A DNA stretch of 64,000 nucleotides from Hyphobacterium marinum. GTDB lineage: Bacteria; Pseudomonadota; Alphaproteobacteria; Caulobacterales; Maricaulaceae. The stretch is from the NCBI RefSeq assembly GCF_036330325.1, contig NZ_JAZDRO010000003.1, forward strand, positions 124,001-188,000, given 5' to 3'. Shown here piece after piece: positions 34,730-42,775 of this stretch (the first letter of the stretch is position 1; each line of letters opens with the position of its first letter). The notes beneath the pieces are model-generated. The model saw only the letters and a list, made by a program, of their open reading frames with translations. It made no database searches and was not told where the DNA came from. The position numbers and the translations under genes are program-made.

Positions 34730-35710
34730 TCAGGCCCGCTCCAGCGCCCGCTTGAAAATCGCCGGATCGACATTGCCGCCCGTCAGGATGGCGATGGCCG
34801 TGCGGCCGTCCAGCGCAACTTTGCCAGCGAGAAGCGCTGCCAGCGATGACACCCCGCCAGGCTCGCCGACCAGTTTCAGGTGCGAGAAGGCGAACGCCAT
34901 CGCGTCGAGCGTCTCGTCATCAGTGACGGACACGGCTCCGGCGAGCTGGTCCCTGTTGAGCGGGAAGGTGAGCTTGCCCGGCGCGGGCGTCATGATGGCG
35001 TCCTGAATCGAGCCGGTCTGGCGGTTGTTGGACAGGCGCTTTCCGGCTTCAAGCGAGCGCGCATGATCGTCGAATCCGTCTGGCTCGACCGCCCAGATTT
35101 CAGTCTTTGGGAAGTGATGCAGGACCGCGAGCCCGGTCCCGGCGATCAGCCCGCCCCCGCCGGCACCGCACAGGAGCAGATCCGGTGTAATGCCTTGCGC
35201 GGCACAATCCTGCGCGATTTCCAGCCCGCACGTGCCCTGCCCGGCGATGATGAACGGGTCGTCGAAGGACGGGACCAGCGTCGCGCCATTGTCCTCGACC
35301 AGTTCGCTGGCGATGGCTTCGCGGTCACCGGTCTCGCGGTCATAGCTGATGATCTCCGCGCCATAGCGCAGCACGCCGGCAACCTTCACCTGGGGCGCAT
35401 CGGTCGGTATGACGATAACAGCAGGGATGCCCAGAAGATGCGCGGCAAGCGCGACGCCCTGCGCGTGATTGCCGGAAGAAAACGCCACAACGCCGGTCTT
35501 GCGCTCGGCGGCTGTCATCCTGGAGAGTCGGTTATAGGCCCCGCGAAACTTGAAGGATCCCGTGCGCTGGAGCACTTCCGGCTTGATCAGCACCCGTCCG
35601 CCCAGGCGTTCGTTAAGAACCGACGATTCCAGCAGGGGCGTGCGGACCGCATGGCCCTCCAGCTGGCGGCCAGCCGACAGGACATCCTCGTAACCGGGCA
35701 GTTCACTCAT
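34730..35710 (-). CDS. Threonine ammonia-lyase / serine-threonine dehydratase family enzyme
   Basis: PLP enzyme of fold type II, 326 residues, predicted to deaminate threonine or serine. The PLP lysine lies in TGSFKFRGAYNRLSR near residue 53; FSSGNHAQGVALAAH near residue 78 binds the amino group, and CGAGGGGLIAG near residue 183 is the phosphate loop. It is short, without the C-terminal ACT regulatory domain of biosynthetic IlvA, so it is a catabolic-type or hydroxyaspartate-type dehydratase. The next genes to the right include tdh and kbl, so a threonine-degrading role fits. Confidence 0.87.
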   Translation of the reverse strand: MSELPGYEDVLSAGRQLEGHAVRTPLLESSVLNERLGGRVLIKPEVLQRTGSFKFRGAYNRLSRMTAAERKTGVVAFSSGNHAQGVALAAHLLGIPAVIVIPTDAPQVKVAGVLRYGAEIISYDRETGDREAIASELVEDNGATLVPSFDDPFIIAGQGTCGLEIAQDCAAQGITPDLLLCGAGGGGLIAGTGLAVLHHFPKTEIWAVEPDGFDDHARSLEAGKRLSNNRQTGSIQDAIMTPAPGKLTFPLNRDQLAGAVSVTDDETLDAMAFAFSHLKLVGEPGGVSSLAALLAGKVALDGRTAIAILTGGNVDPAIFKRALERA

Positions 35711-35854
35711 CGGCCTACACTCACTCCCTTGCAGCTAAAACGCCGCCTTGCCTCAGAAATCGCCCGCAAAATCGTTGCACTTCCGGGCCATCCCGCGTTT
35801 CATAAGCGAAATCGCCCAAAGCGGCGACGCGATAAAACGGGGAGTGAAGTAAAA

Positions 35855-37498
35855 ATGCTGATGCGTGGCGAAATGATGGACATGCCCTTGATGATTTCGG
35901 GCATTCTGCAGCATGCGGCCCGGTGTCATGGCGACCGCGAAATCGTCACGCGCCTGCCCGAGTCGGGCGCGATCCACCGCTATGGCTATGCCGATGCCCA
36001 TGACCGCTCGCGCCAGCTGGCCAATGCGCTCACCAAGTCGCTGAAAATCAAGGAATCCGACCGGGTCGCGACCATCGCCTGGAACTCGCACCGGCATTTC
36101 GAACTCTACTACGCTGTATCCGGCGTCGGTGCAGTGATCCACACCGTCAATCCGCGCCTCGACCCCGCCCAGATTATCTGGATGCTGGAACACGCCAAGG
36201 CGCGCGCCGTCTTCTTCGACACCACGTTCGCGCCGCTGGTCGATGGAATCGCGAAACACTGCAAGAGCGTGAAGAACTGGGTGCTGATGGCCGGCACTGA
36301 ACACACCGGCGCGGTGCAGACCAAGTGCAAGTCCTACGAGGACCTGATCGGTGCCCACAAGGCCGATTATGAATGGCCGGTCTTCGACGAGAATTCCGCC
36401 GCCGGGCTCTGCTACACGTCCGGCACGACCGGCGATCCGAAGGGCGTCCTTTATTCGCACCGCTCGACCGTCCTGCATGCCATGGCCAGCTGTGCCACCG
36501 ACGTGATCGGCGTTGGGTCACGCGGTACACTGATGCCGGTCGTGCCGATGTTCCACGTCAATGCCTGGGGCATCCCCTACGCCACGCCGATGACCGGCGC
36601 AAAACTGGTCATGCCAGGCGCACGGCTTGACGGCGAAGGCCTGCACGAGCTGATCGAATCGGAAAACGTCAGCTATGTCGCCGGCGTCCCGACAGTCTGG
36701 CTCGGCCTGTTGCAGTATCTGCGCGAAAACAACAAGCGCATCGATTCCGTCGAACGCGTCCTGATTGGCGGCTCCGCCCTGCCCGAAGCGCTGTTACGGG
36801 CCTATGAGAGCGAATATGGCGTCACGATGCAGCAGGGCTGGGGCATGACCGAGATGAGCCCGCTCGGCACGGTCAGTGCACTTCTGCCCAAGCACGAAGG
36901 CCTGCCCGACGACGAGATCGTCAAGGTCAAGCTCAAACAGGGCCGCCTCGTCTATGGCGTCGAGATGCGCATTGTCGACGACGAAGGGACCGAACTGCCC
37001 TGGGACGGCGAAACCAGCGGTCACGTCCACGTGCGGGGGCCGTGGATCGCCAAGAGCTATTACCGCGGTGCCGGCGCAGAGAGCTTCACGGACGATGGCT
37101 GGTTCAAGACCGGTGACGTCGCCTATCTGGACAGTGACGGCTACATGACCATCACCGACCGCTCCAAGGATGTGATCAAGACCGGCGGCGAATGGGTCTC
37201 CTCCATCGACCTGGAAAACGCGGCCATGGGCCACCCGCATGTCGGCATGGCCGCCGTCATCGGCAAATATCACCCGAAATGGCAGGAGCGCCCGCTCCTC
37301 ATCGTCCAGCCCGTTCCGGGCGTCGAACCTGATGGCGCGTCTATCCGCGAATACCTCGCCGGCAAAGTGCCGAAACTCTGGGTGCCGGACGACGTGGTCT
37401 TCATCGACGAGATGCCGATCGGCGCGACGGGCAAGATCCTGAAGACCAAGCTGCGGGACATGTTCCGGGACTATCAGTTCCCGAACGCGGAGGAGTAG
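35855..37498 (+). CDS. Medium/long-chain fatty acid-CoA ligase
   Basis: AMP-forming acyl-CoA synthetase of 547 residues. Motifs: YTSGTTGDPKGVLYSHR near residue 186 (ATP loop), PMFHVNAWGIPYATPM, GWGMTEMSPLG near residue 330, DRSKDVIKTGGEWVSS near residue 434 and GKILKTKLRD near residue 526 with the catalytic lysine. It resembles long-chain fatty-acid/medium-chain ligases used in fatty acid uptake. ATG at 35855 follows GGGGAG; an open frame continues 325 codons upstream, but that part is antisense to the dehydratase gene and is not coding. Confidence 0.92.
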   Translation: MLMRGEMMDMPLMISGILQHAARCHGDREIVTRLPESGAIHRYGYADAHDRSRQLANALTKSLKIKESDRVATIAWNSHRHFELYYAVSGVGAVIHTVNPRLDPAQIIWMLEHAKARAVFFDTTFAPLVDGIAKHCKSVKNWVLMAGTEHTGAVQTKCKSYEDLIGAHKADYEWPVFDENSAAGLCYTSGTTGDPKGVLYSHRSTVLHAMASCATDVIGVGSRGTLMPVVPMFHVNAWGIPYATPMTGAKLVMPGARLDGEGLHELIESENVSYVAGVPTVWLGLLQYLRENNKRIDSVERVLIGGSALPEALLRAYESEYGVTMQQGWGMTEMSPLGTVSALLPKHEGLPDDEIVKVKLKQGRLVYGVEMRIVDDEGTELPWDGETSGHVHVRGPWIAKSYYRGAGAESFTDDGWFKTGDVAYLDSDGYMTITDRSKDVIKTGGEWVSSIDLENAAMGHPHVGMAAVIGKYHPKWQERPLLIVQPVPGVEPDGASIREYLAGKVPKLWVPDDVVFIDEMPIGATGKILKTKLRDMFRDYQFPNAEE

Positions 37499-37572
37499 CG
37501 GACGAGGGGGACGCAGTCCCGCACAATCCCCCTGCCCGGTCATTGCGCACCACAATGAACAGCCCTAGTTTC

Positions 37573-37589
37573 TTATCGAAATTCGATAA
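37573..37589. promoter_or_regulatory. Perfect palindrome, candidate operator
   Basis: TTATCGAA-A-TTCGATAA is a perfect 17-bp inverted repeat. Its right end abuts the AAGGAG ribosome binding site of the superinfection-immunity-like gene at 37604, so protein binding or an RNA hairpin here could block transcription or translation. No regulator gene lies nearby. Confidence 0.5.
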
Positions 37590-37603
37590 GGAGACTCTGA
37601 GCC

Positions 37604-37789
37604 ATGGAAGCCCTGCTCGTCGGCATCGTGATGTATTTCATTCCTGCGCTGATCGCGCTGGTCCGGGGACACCACAACGCCTTTGCGATCTTCCTGACCA
37701 ATCTGATCTTCGGCTGGACCGTCATCGGCTGGCTGGTGACGCTGATCTGGTCGGTCACGGCATCTGACCGCCGCGTGCGCGAGGCCTGA
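37604..37789 (+). CDS. Superinfection immunity protein family (small membrane protein)
   Basis: A 61-residue inner-membrane protein with two helices (LLVGIVMYFIPALIALVRG and AIFLTNLIFGWTVIGWLVTL). The pattern YFIPALIALVRGH...FLTNLIFGWTVIGW matches the superinfection-immunity (Imm-like) family. Members related to phage T4 Imm block DNA injection; most chromosomal members have no tested role. AAGGAG lies nine bases before ATG 37604. The gene is monocistronic and preceded by a perfect palindrome at 37573-37589. Confidence 0.82.
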   Translation: MEALLVGIVMYFIPALIALVRGHHNAFAIFLTNLIFGWTVIGWLVTLIWSVTASDRRVREA

Positions 37790-37793
37790 GCCT

Positions 37794-38462
37794 CTAGAGC
37801 CAGGTCGTGATGTCGTCGAGCGACTTCTTGACCAGCGCGTGTTCAGGCACGCTTGCGCCCTCGGCCGGATAGCCCGCGACGATCAGCATGTAGGGCTTTT
37901 CGTCGGACGGCCGCCCGCAGATCTCTGTGAGGAAGGTCATCGGGTTGGGCGTATGGGTCAGCGTAGCGAGCCCGGCCCGGTGCAACGCGGTCAGCAGCAT
38001 GCCGCAGGCAATGCCGACGCTTTCCGCGACATAGTAATTCTTCTTCGTTTCCCCGACCGTCACCCCGCCCCGGCGCTGCGCGAAGACGGCGATCAGCCAT
38101 GGCGCGGTTTCGAGATAGGGCTTGTGATCATCGGTCCCGAGCGGTTCGAGCGCATCGAGCCATTCCTGGCTCGCCTTGCCTTCGTAGAATGCCTTTTCCT
38201 CCGCTTCGGCGGCCGCCCGCAACTTGGTGCGGATCTCGCCTGGACGGATGGCGACGAAATGCCAGGGCTGGTGATTGGCCCCGGACGGCGCGGTCCCGGC
38301 CGCCCGGATCGCGTTCGCGACAATCTCGCGCGGCACGTCGCGGTCTGAGAAATCCCGGACCGTGCGGCGGCGCTTGATATCCTCGTAGAAGGCCAGCGCT
38401 TCGGCGCGCATCTGGTCTTCAGGCTTTTCGGTGAAGTCGAGCGGGACGGTCTTGGGCGGCAT
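37794..38462 (-). CDS. Nitroreductase-family protein, iodotyrosine deiodinase-like
   Basis: FMN-dependent reductase of 222 residues. RRRTVRDFSDRDVP, GTAPSGANHQPWHFVAI and TLTHTPNPMTFL follow the deiodinase (IYD) subgroup of nitroreductases rather than NfsB. The substrate-lid triad of IYD (Glu, Tyr, Lys; human Glu157, Tyr161, Lys182) is matched by Glu89, Tyr93 and Lys114 with the same spacing (4 and 21 residues). I infer reductive dehalogenation of a halogenated tyrosine or phenol; a general quinone or flavin reductase remains possible. It starts one base after the tdh stop, so the two are co-transcribed. Confidence 0.85.
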   Translation of the reverse strand: MPPKTVPLDFTEKPEDQMRAEALAFYEDIKRRRTVRDFSDRDVPREIVANAIRAAGTAPSGANHQPWHFVAIRPGEIRTKLRAAAEAEEKAFYEGKASQEWLDALEPLGTDDHKPYLETAPWLIAVFAQRRGGVTVGETKKNYYVAESVGIACGMLLTALHRAGLATLTHTPNPMTFLTEICGRPSDEKPYMLIVAGYPAEGASVPEHALVKKSLDDITTWL

Positions 38463-38463
38463 A

Positions 38464-39501
38464 TCAGGCCGCCGTCCAGTCCAGAACCACCTTGCCGGAC
38501 TTGCCCGAGCGCATGGCGTCGAAGCCTTGCTGAAATTCCGATACGGGCAACTGGTGCGTGATGATGCCCGACACGTCGAGGCCCGACTGGAGCATGGCGA
38601 TCATTTTGTACCAGGTCTCGAACATCTCCCGGCCATAGACACCTTTCACGGTCAGCGCCTTGAAGATGATCTCGGCGAAATTGATCGTGTAGGCCTTGGC
38701 CGGCGTGCCGAGCATGGCGATCTTGCCGCCCATCACCATGGCGTTGATCATCTGCTGGAAGGCCGGTTGCGCGCCGGACATCTCAAGGCCCACGTCGAAC
38801 CCTTCCCGCATTTTCAGGCCGTCCATCACATCCCGCAGATCCCTCTTGGACGTATCGACCGGTGTAAGGTGCGGCACGACTTTCTCGGCCAGTTTCAGCC
38901 GATCCGGATTGATATCGGTCAGGACGACATGACGTGCCCCGGCGTGGCGGGCGACGGCCGCCGCCATGATGCCGATCGGACCCGCGCCGGTGACGAGCAC
39001 GTCCTCGCCGACGAGATCGAATTGCAGCGCGGTGTGGACCGCATTGCCGAGCGGATCGAGGATCGCGCCGAGCTCATCCGGCACATCATCGGGCAGTTCC
39101 ACGACGTTGAACGCGGGCAATTTCAGATATTCGGCGAAGGCCCCGGGAATGTTGACGCCGATGCCCTTGGTGTCCGGGTCGAGGTGGAATTTCCCCGCCC
39201 GCGCCGCGCGCGACTTGCCGCCGATGACATGGCCTTCACCCGACACGCGCTGGCCGACCTTGATCCGGGTCACGTCCGAACCGACCGCTTCGACAACGCC
39301 GGCATATTCGTGCCCCACGACCATCGGAGTCGGAATTTCCTTCGCGGCCCAGTCATCCCAGTTGTAAATGTGGATGTCGGTGCCGCAGATCGCCGTCTTG
39401 TTGATCCTGATCAGCACATCGTCCGGCCCGATTTCGGGCATCGGCGCGTCCTCGATCATCCAGATGCCTTCTTCGGGCTTCAGCTTGGACAGGGCTTTCA
39501 T
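38464..39501 (-). CDS. tdh: L-threonine 3-dehydrogenase without structural zinc cysteines
   Basis: NAD-dependent oxidation of threonine to 2-amino-3-ketobutyrate. The 345-residue protein aligns along its length with E. coli Tdh (start MKALSKLKPEEGIWM; GREMFETWYKMIAMLQSGLD near the end). Catalytic zinc ligands are present: Cys in ICGTDIHIYNW, His-Glu in VVGHEYAG and the Glu-equivalent region DPLGNAVHTAL. The structural zinc lobe is altered: SGEGHVIGGKSRAARAGKFH has Gly94, Ser97, Ala100 and Asp108 where Tdh has four cysteines. ATG at 39501 is preferred to TTG at 39513. Confidence 0.92.
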   Translation of the reverse strand: MKALSKLKPEEGIWMIEDAPMPEIGPDDVLIRINKTAICGTDIHIYNWDDWAAKEIPTPMVVGHEYAGVVEAVGSDVTRIKVGQRVSGEGHVIGGKSRAARAGKFHLDPDTKGIGVNIPGAFAEYLKLPAFNVVELPDDVPDELGAILDPLGNAVHTALQFDLVGEDVLVTGAGPIGIMAAAVARHAGARHVVLTDINPDRLKLAEKVVPHLTPVDTSKRDLRDVMDGLKMREGFDVGLEMSGAQPAFQQMINAMVMGGKIAMLGTPAKAYTINFAEIIFKALTVKGVYGREMFETWYKMIAMLQSGLDVSGIITHQLPVSEFQQGFDAMRSGKSGKVVLDWTAA

Positions 39502-39579
39502 GATGGCGCGCAACTCCGGCAGCGAATTCGACGCCTGCCATAGCGAGTTTTTTCGCCCGCGTCATGGGGGCAAAGCAAG

Positions 39580-39718
39580 GCGTCATGCCCCGGCTGGGCC
39601 GGGGCATCTCTTGGTAGCTGGGCTCACCCCACCCTGAGGGCTGGCGCCCTCCTCCCTCCCCTCAAGGGGAGGGTTGGGGTGGGGTGCCAATTCCTCCCCC
39701 GCAGCCGGGGGAGGAAAA
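39580..39718. repeat. Family A and B palindromic repeats
   Basis: 39580-39610 is a family A hairpin (GCGTCATGCCCCGG, loop, CCGGGGCATCTC). 39625-39686 is a family B repeat, closely similar to 4989-5051, with outer arms CACCCCACCC and GGGGTGGGGTG, hairpin AGGGCTGGCGCCCT and hairpin CCCTCCCCTCAAGGGGAGGG. 39693-39716 is a further CCTCCCCCG/CGGGGGAGG hairpin. No T-run follows any of them. Confidence 0.85.
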
Positions 39719-39721
39719 CGG

Positions 39722-40939
39722 TCAGCCCACCACCCCGCTCGCCGGCGGGAAGAGGCGCGCGAGCGGTCCCGACCGCGGGAACGGGGCGAGCAGCACGCTG
39801 CGCACGGGGTTCCACGCCGCACCGAGCAGGACGACGATCCCGCCAAGCACCAGCAGCGTCACCGCAATCACCCCGCCGACGCCGAGGCCCGACGCGTTGA
39901 CGATGACGCCGATGGAGATGCCTGCCGTCAACAGGCCCGACACGATGAGCGCCCGGCGATTGATCAGCAGCGACACCAGCGCAAAGATCGCGATCACGGT
40001 CAACGCAACGATGGCCAGCTGCGTGGCATTGCCATTGTCCGCGGCCAAGGCAGCCAGAAGGTTGGTGTTTTCCGGATTGGCGAAATCCGCCTCGTCGAAC
40101 GTCCAGCCCAGCCGCGTCACATTGAGGACCGCGCTCAACAGGATCGGCGCGGCGAAGAAATGCAGCCAGAAAGCCGTTCCGGCGAGCCGGGTTTCCCGGC
40201 CCGGGTCACGCATGTCGAAAACGATACCGGCCAGCAATAGCGCCCCGCCCGCGGCCACCATCACGGACGGCAGGTAAATGCCGGTCGTGTAGGGATCGAG
40301 GGTGAAGAGGGTCAACACCGCCGTGGCGGCGAGGCCGACGCCCACCAGACCGCCCGCGAACGGCAGGCGGAAAGCGGTGTAATAAAGGATGGCCGGAACC
40401 AGCGCACTCAGGCCGATTACGACCGGCAGGATGCGTAACGAAATGGGTAGCTGGGCCAGACCCGCCTGCACGGCCTCGCGCCCGAACTCCATGTCGTCCA
40501 TGCCATTGAAGCGGCTTTCCAGCATCGCCTCATTGATCCCGAGACCGTGGATCAGGAACTGGGCATAGCCCCAGACCAGCACAATGGCCGCCGCGCCGAT
40601 GAAACCGGCCGACAGGACGATGCCGGGCAGGATGCGCCGCTGGCGTCCAACAAGGATGGCCGAAATCCCCCACAGCACGACGGCGATACCGGCGATGAGG
40701 CCGATCAGCGTCGCCTGCCAGGAGAAGCTCTCCTCGGTAAATTCGAGGCCGGACATGATCTGTCCTGCGCCGACAACCAGGCCGGCCATCAGGATGACGA
40801 CGCCGAGCGTGGTGAAGATGTCGTGGAAATTGTTCAGGAAGGGCAGCATCTCGTCAGACGGACGTGCGCTGCTGGCAGACAGGCTGCCTTCGTCTCGGGC
40901 AGCCGCAGCCGCCGCGTCATTGCGTGGTGTGTCGTTCAT
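39722..40939 (-). CDS. Multi-pass membrane protein of unknown function
   Basis: A 405-residue inner-membrane protein with an Ala/Ser-rich cytoplasmic head (about 45 residues) and ten or so helices in two-helix steps (for example TTLGVVILMAGLVVGAG, GIVLSAGFIGAAAIVLVWGY, GGVIAVTLLVLGGIVVLLG). I do not recognise a family; the even spacing suggests a structural or sensing membrane protein rather than a classical transporter. ATG at 40939 has GGGGAG eight bases upstream; the longer reading from 40972 lacks one. It lies between tdh and kbl, in the same direction. Confidence 0.72.
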   Translation of the reverse strand: MNDTPRNDAAAAAARDEGSLSASSARPSDEMLPFLNNFHDIFTTLGVVILMAGLVVGAGQIMSGLEFTEESFSWQATLIGLIAGIAVVLWGISAILVGRQRRILPGIVLSAGFIGAAAIVLVWGYAQFLIHGLGINEAMLESRFNGMDDMEFGREAVQAGLAQLPISLRILPVVIGLSALVPAILYYTAFRLPFAGGLVGVGLAATAVLTLFTLDPYTTGIYLPSVMVAAGGALLLAGIVFDMRDPGRETRLAGTAFWLHFFAAPILLSAVLNVTRLGWTFDEADFANPENTNLLAALAADNGNATQLAIVALTVIAIFALVSLLINRRALIVSGLLTAGISIGVIVNASGLGVGGVIAVTLLVLGGIVVLLGAAWNPVRSVLLAPFPRSGPLARLFPPASGVVG

Positions 40940-41330
40940 AACAGTTTCTCCCCGTTCTTGCCCCGAGCACACCTAACGATGCGCACCGCGGGGCAAAAGG
41001 ATGCAAAACCCTCTTCCCAGGGGAGAAACTTACACGAGATTCGACCGGGATTGTGGCAGGGGGCGAATTGTTTGGCCGAGGAGCGAGGTCGCCCATCCTT
41101 CGAGGCCCGCTAACGCGGGCACCTCAGGATGAGGGGGATAGAATGCACAAACCGTCCTCATGCTGAGGTGCGAGGTGCAGGCGAGCCTCGAAGCACGCAG
41201 TTACTCTCAACCCGCGTCATGCCCCGGCTTGTCCGGGGCATCTCAGTGCTAACAGGAGATCACCCGGACAAGCCAGGTGATGGCGCACCTATTCCGTTTT
41301 CCCGGCGGAAGCCGGGAGCCAGTCCAGTGT
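40940..41330. repeat. Gene-free stretch with family E and family A repeats
   Basis: No gene is visible. 41094-41133 (CATCCTTCGAGGCCCGC...CACCTCAGGATGAGG) and 41153-41200 (CCTCATGCTGAGGTGC...GCCTCGAAGCACG) are two copies of family E in opposite directions. 41214-41286 is a family A pair: GCGTCATGCCCCGG...CCGGGGCATCTC, a short spacer, then GATCACCCGG...CCAGGTGATGGCGC. A CCCGGCGGAAGCCGGG hairpin lies at about 41300-41316. 40940-41090 is otherwise plain; it should hold the promoter of the membrane protein gene. Confidence 0.82.
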
Positions 41331-42533
41331 CTAGATAACCCCGAGCTTCTTGCCGACCTTGGTAAAGGCCGCCACAGCGCGGTCGATCTGTTCGGGCGTG
41401 TGGGCCGCGCTCATCTGGGTGCGGATGCGGGCCTTGCCCTTTGGCACGACCGGATAGAAGAAGCCGATCACATAGACGCCTTCTTCCATCAGCATCGACG
41501 CCATGTCTTGGGAGAGTTTTGCATCGCCCAGCATGACCGGGATGATCGGGTGTTCACCCGGCAAAAGATCGAACCCGGCCTCGCTCATGCCTTTGCGGAA
41601 GCGCTTGGCGTTATCGAACAGGCGCGCGCGCAAATCGTCGCCCTCGGCAACCATTTTCAGCGCTTTCAGGCTCGCCCCCGCTATAGCGGGCGCGAGCGAG
41701 TTGGAGAAGAGATAGGGCCGTGACCGCTGGCGCAGGAGGTCCACGACTTCCTGCCTGGCCGCCGTAAAGCCGCCCATCGCCCCGCCAAGCGCCTTGCCGA
41801 GTGTGCCGGTGATGATGTCGACCCGGCCCATCACGCCGCAATGTTCCGGCGTTCCGCGCCCCTTCGCGCCCATGAAACCATGCGCGTGGCAATCATCGAC
41901 CATGACCATCGCGCCATAGCGGTCGGCGAGATCGCAAATGTCCTTCAGTTTCGCGATATAGCCGTCCATCGAGAAGACGCCGTCAGTAACGATCAGCTTG
42001 TGGCGCGAACCGGCCGCGTCGGCGGCTTTCAGCTGGGTTTCCAGATCGTCCATGTCGGAATTCGCGTAACGGAAACGCTTCGCTTTGCACAGGCGCACGC
42101 CGTCGATGATGGAGGCGTGGTTGAGCGCATCGGAAATGATCGCGTCCTCGGCATCCAGAAGCGGCTCGAACACCCCGCCATTGGCGTCGAAGGCCGCCGC
42201 ATAGAGGATGGCGTCTTCCTGGCCGGTAAAGTCGGCAATCGCCTTTTCCAGCTCGCGGTGAACGGTCTGCGTCCCGCAGATGAAGCGCACCGAGGCGACG
42301 CCATAGCCGAATTCGTCAAGCGCATCCTTGGCCGCGCGGATCAATTCCGGTCGGTTGGCGAGACCCAGGTAATTGTTGGCGCAGAAATTGATGACGTGAT
42401 CCTCGCCCGCCTCGCGCAACACGTCGATCTCGGAAAATTGCTGGGAGGCGATGACCCGTTCCCGCTTGTAGAGGCCGTCCGCCTCGATCTCTTCCAGCGT
42501 GCGGCGCAGATGGGCGTAAAAAGCGTCGGACAT
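41331..42533 (-). CDS. kbl: Glycine C-acetyltransferase (2-amino-3-ketobutyrate CoA ligase)
   Basis: PLP enzyme that splits 2-amino-3-ketobutyrate with CoA into glycine and acetyl-CoA, the step after Tdh. The 400-residue protein has FCANNYLGLANRPELI near residue 45, ISDALNHASIIDGVRL near residue 130, VDDCHAHGFMGAKGRGT near residue 205, and the PLP lysine in DIITGTLGKALGGAMGG near residue 235. Its length is normal. ATG at 42533 is used (GAGG upstream); a 24-residue longer reading runs through plain GC-rich leader. tdh lies downstream, separated by the membrane protein gene. Confidence 0.94.
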   Translation of the reverse strand: MSDAFYAHLRRTLEEIEADGLYKRERVIASQQFSEIDVLREAGEDHVINFCANNYLGLANRPELIRAAKDALDEFGYGVASVRFICGTQTVHRELEKAIADFTGQEDAILYAAAFDANGGVFEPLLDAEDAIISDALNHASIIDGVRLCKAKRFRYANSDMDDLETQLKAADAAGSRHKLIVTDGVFSMDGYIAKLKDICDLADRYGAMVMVDDCHAHGFMGAKGRGTPEHCGVMGRVDIITGTLGKALGGAMGGFTAARQEVVDLLRQRSRPYLFSNSLAPAIAGASLKALKMVAEGDDLRARLFDNAKRFRKGMSEAGFDLLPGEHPIIPVMLGDAKLSQDMASMLMEEGVYVIGFFYPVVPKGKARIRTQMSAAHTPEQIDRAVAAFTKVGKKLGVI

Positions 42534-42775
42534 GGGGCGCGGCCTCTTCGTGTTGGTTGATCGGTTCGGGGATAGCCGAGCCCGCCGCGCCGGGCAATCG
42601 GGCACGCCGCGTGCGAGCCATTCGCAACAGGCAAAAATAACGCCCTTTTACGGTCAAAAGGCTTGGCAACGCCCCCCTCTCCCGTCCTAAGCTGACCCTT
42701 CGCGCCGGGACCCGCCCGGTGCCGCATAAGGGGCAAGGGGCCGGTGTCTGGACACCGCCCGTCAGGACGATCCGC

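Noticed and set aside
34880..35854. Open reading frame extending the acyl-CoA ligase by 325 codons at its N-terminus
   Set aside because: It is antisense to the threonine dehydratase gene, and a good ribosome binding site and the conserved N-terminus place the start at 35855.
39693..39716. Intrinsic terminator at the end of the membrane protein gene
   Set aside because: Strong hairpin but no T-run after it on the minus strand; part of the family B repeat cluster.
42663..42690. Sigma-54 promoter before the oxoacid oxidoreductase operon (TTGGCA...)
   Set aside because: The -24-like TTGGCA is present, but no matching TTGC(A/T) lies at the required distance.
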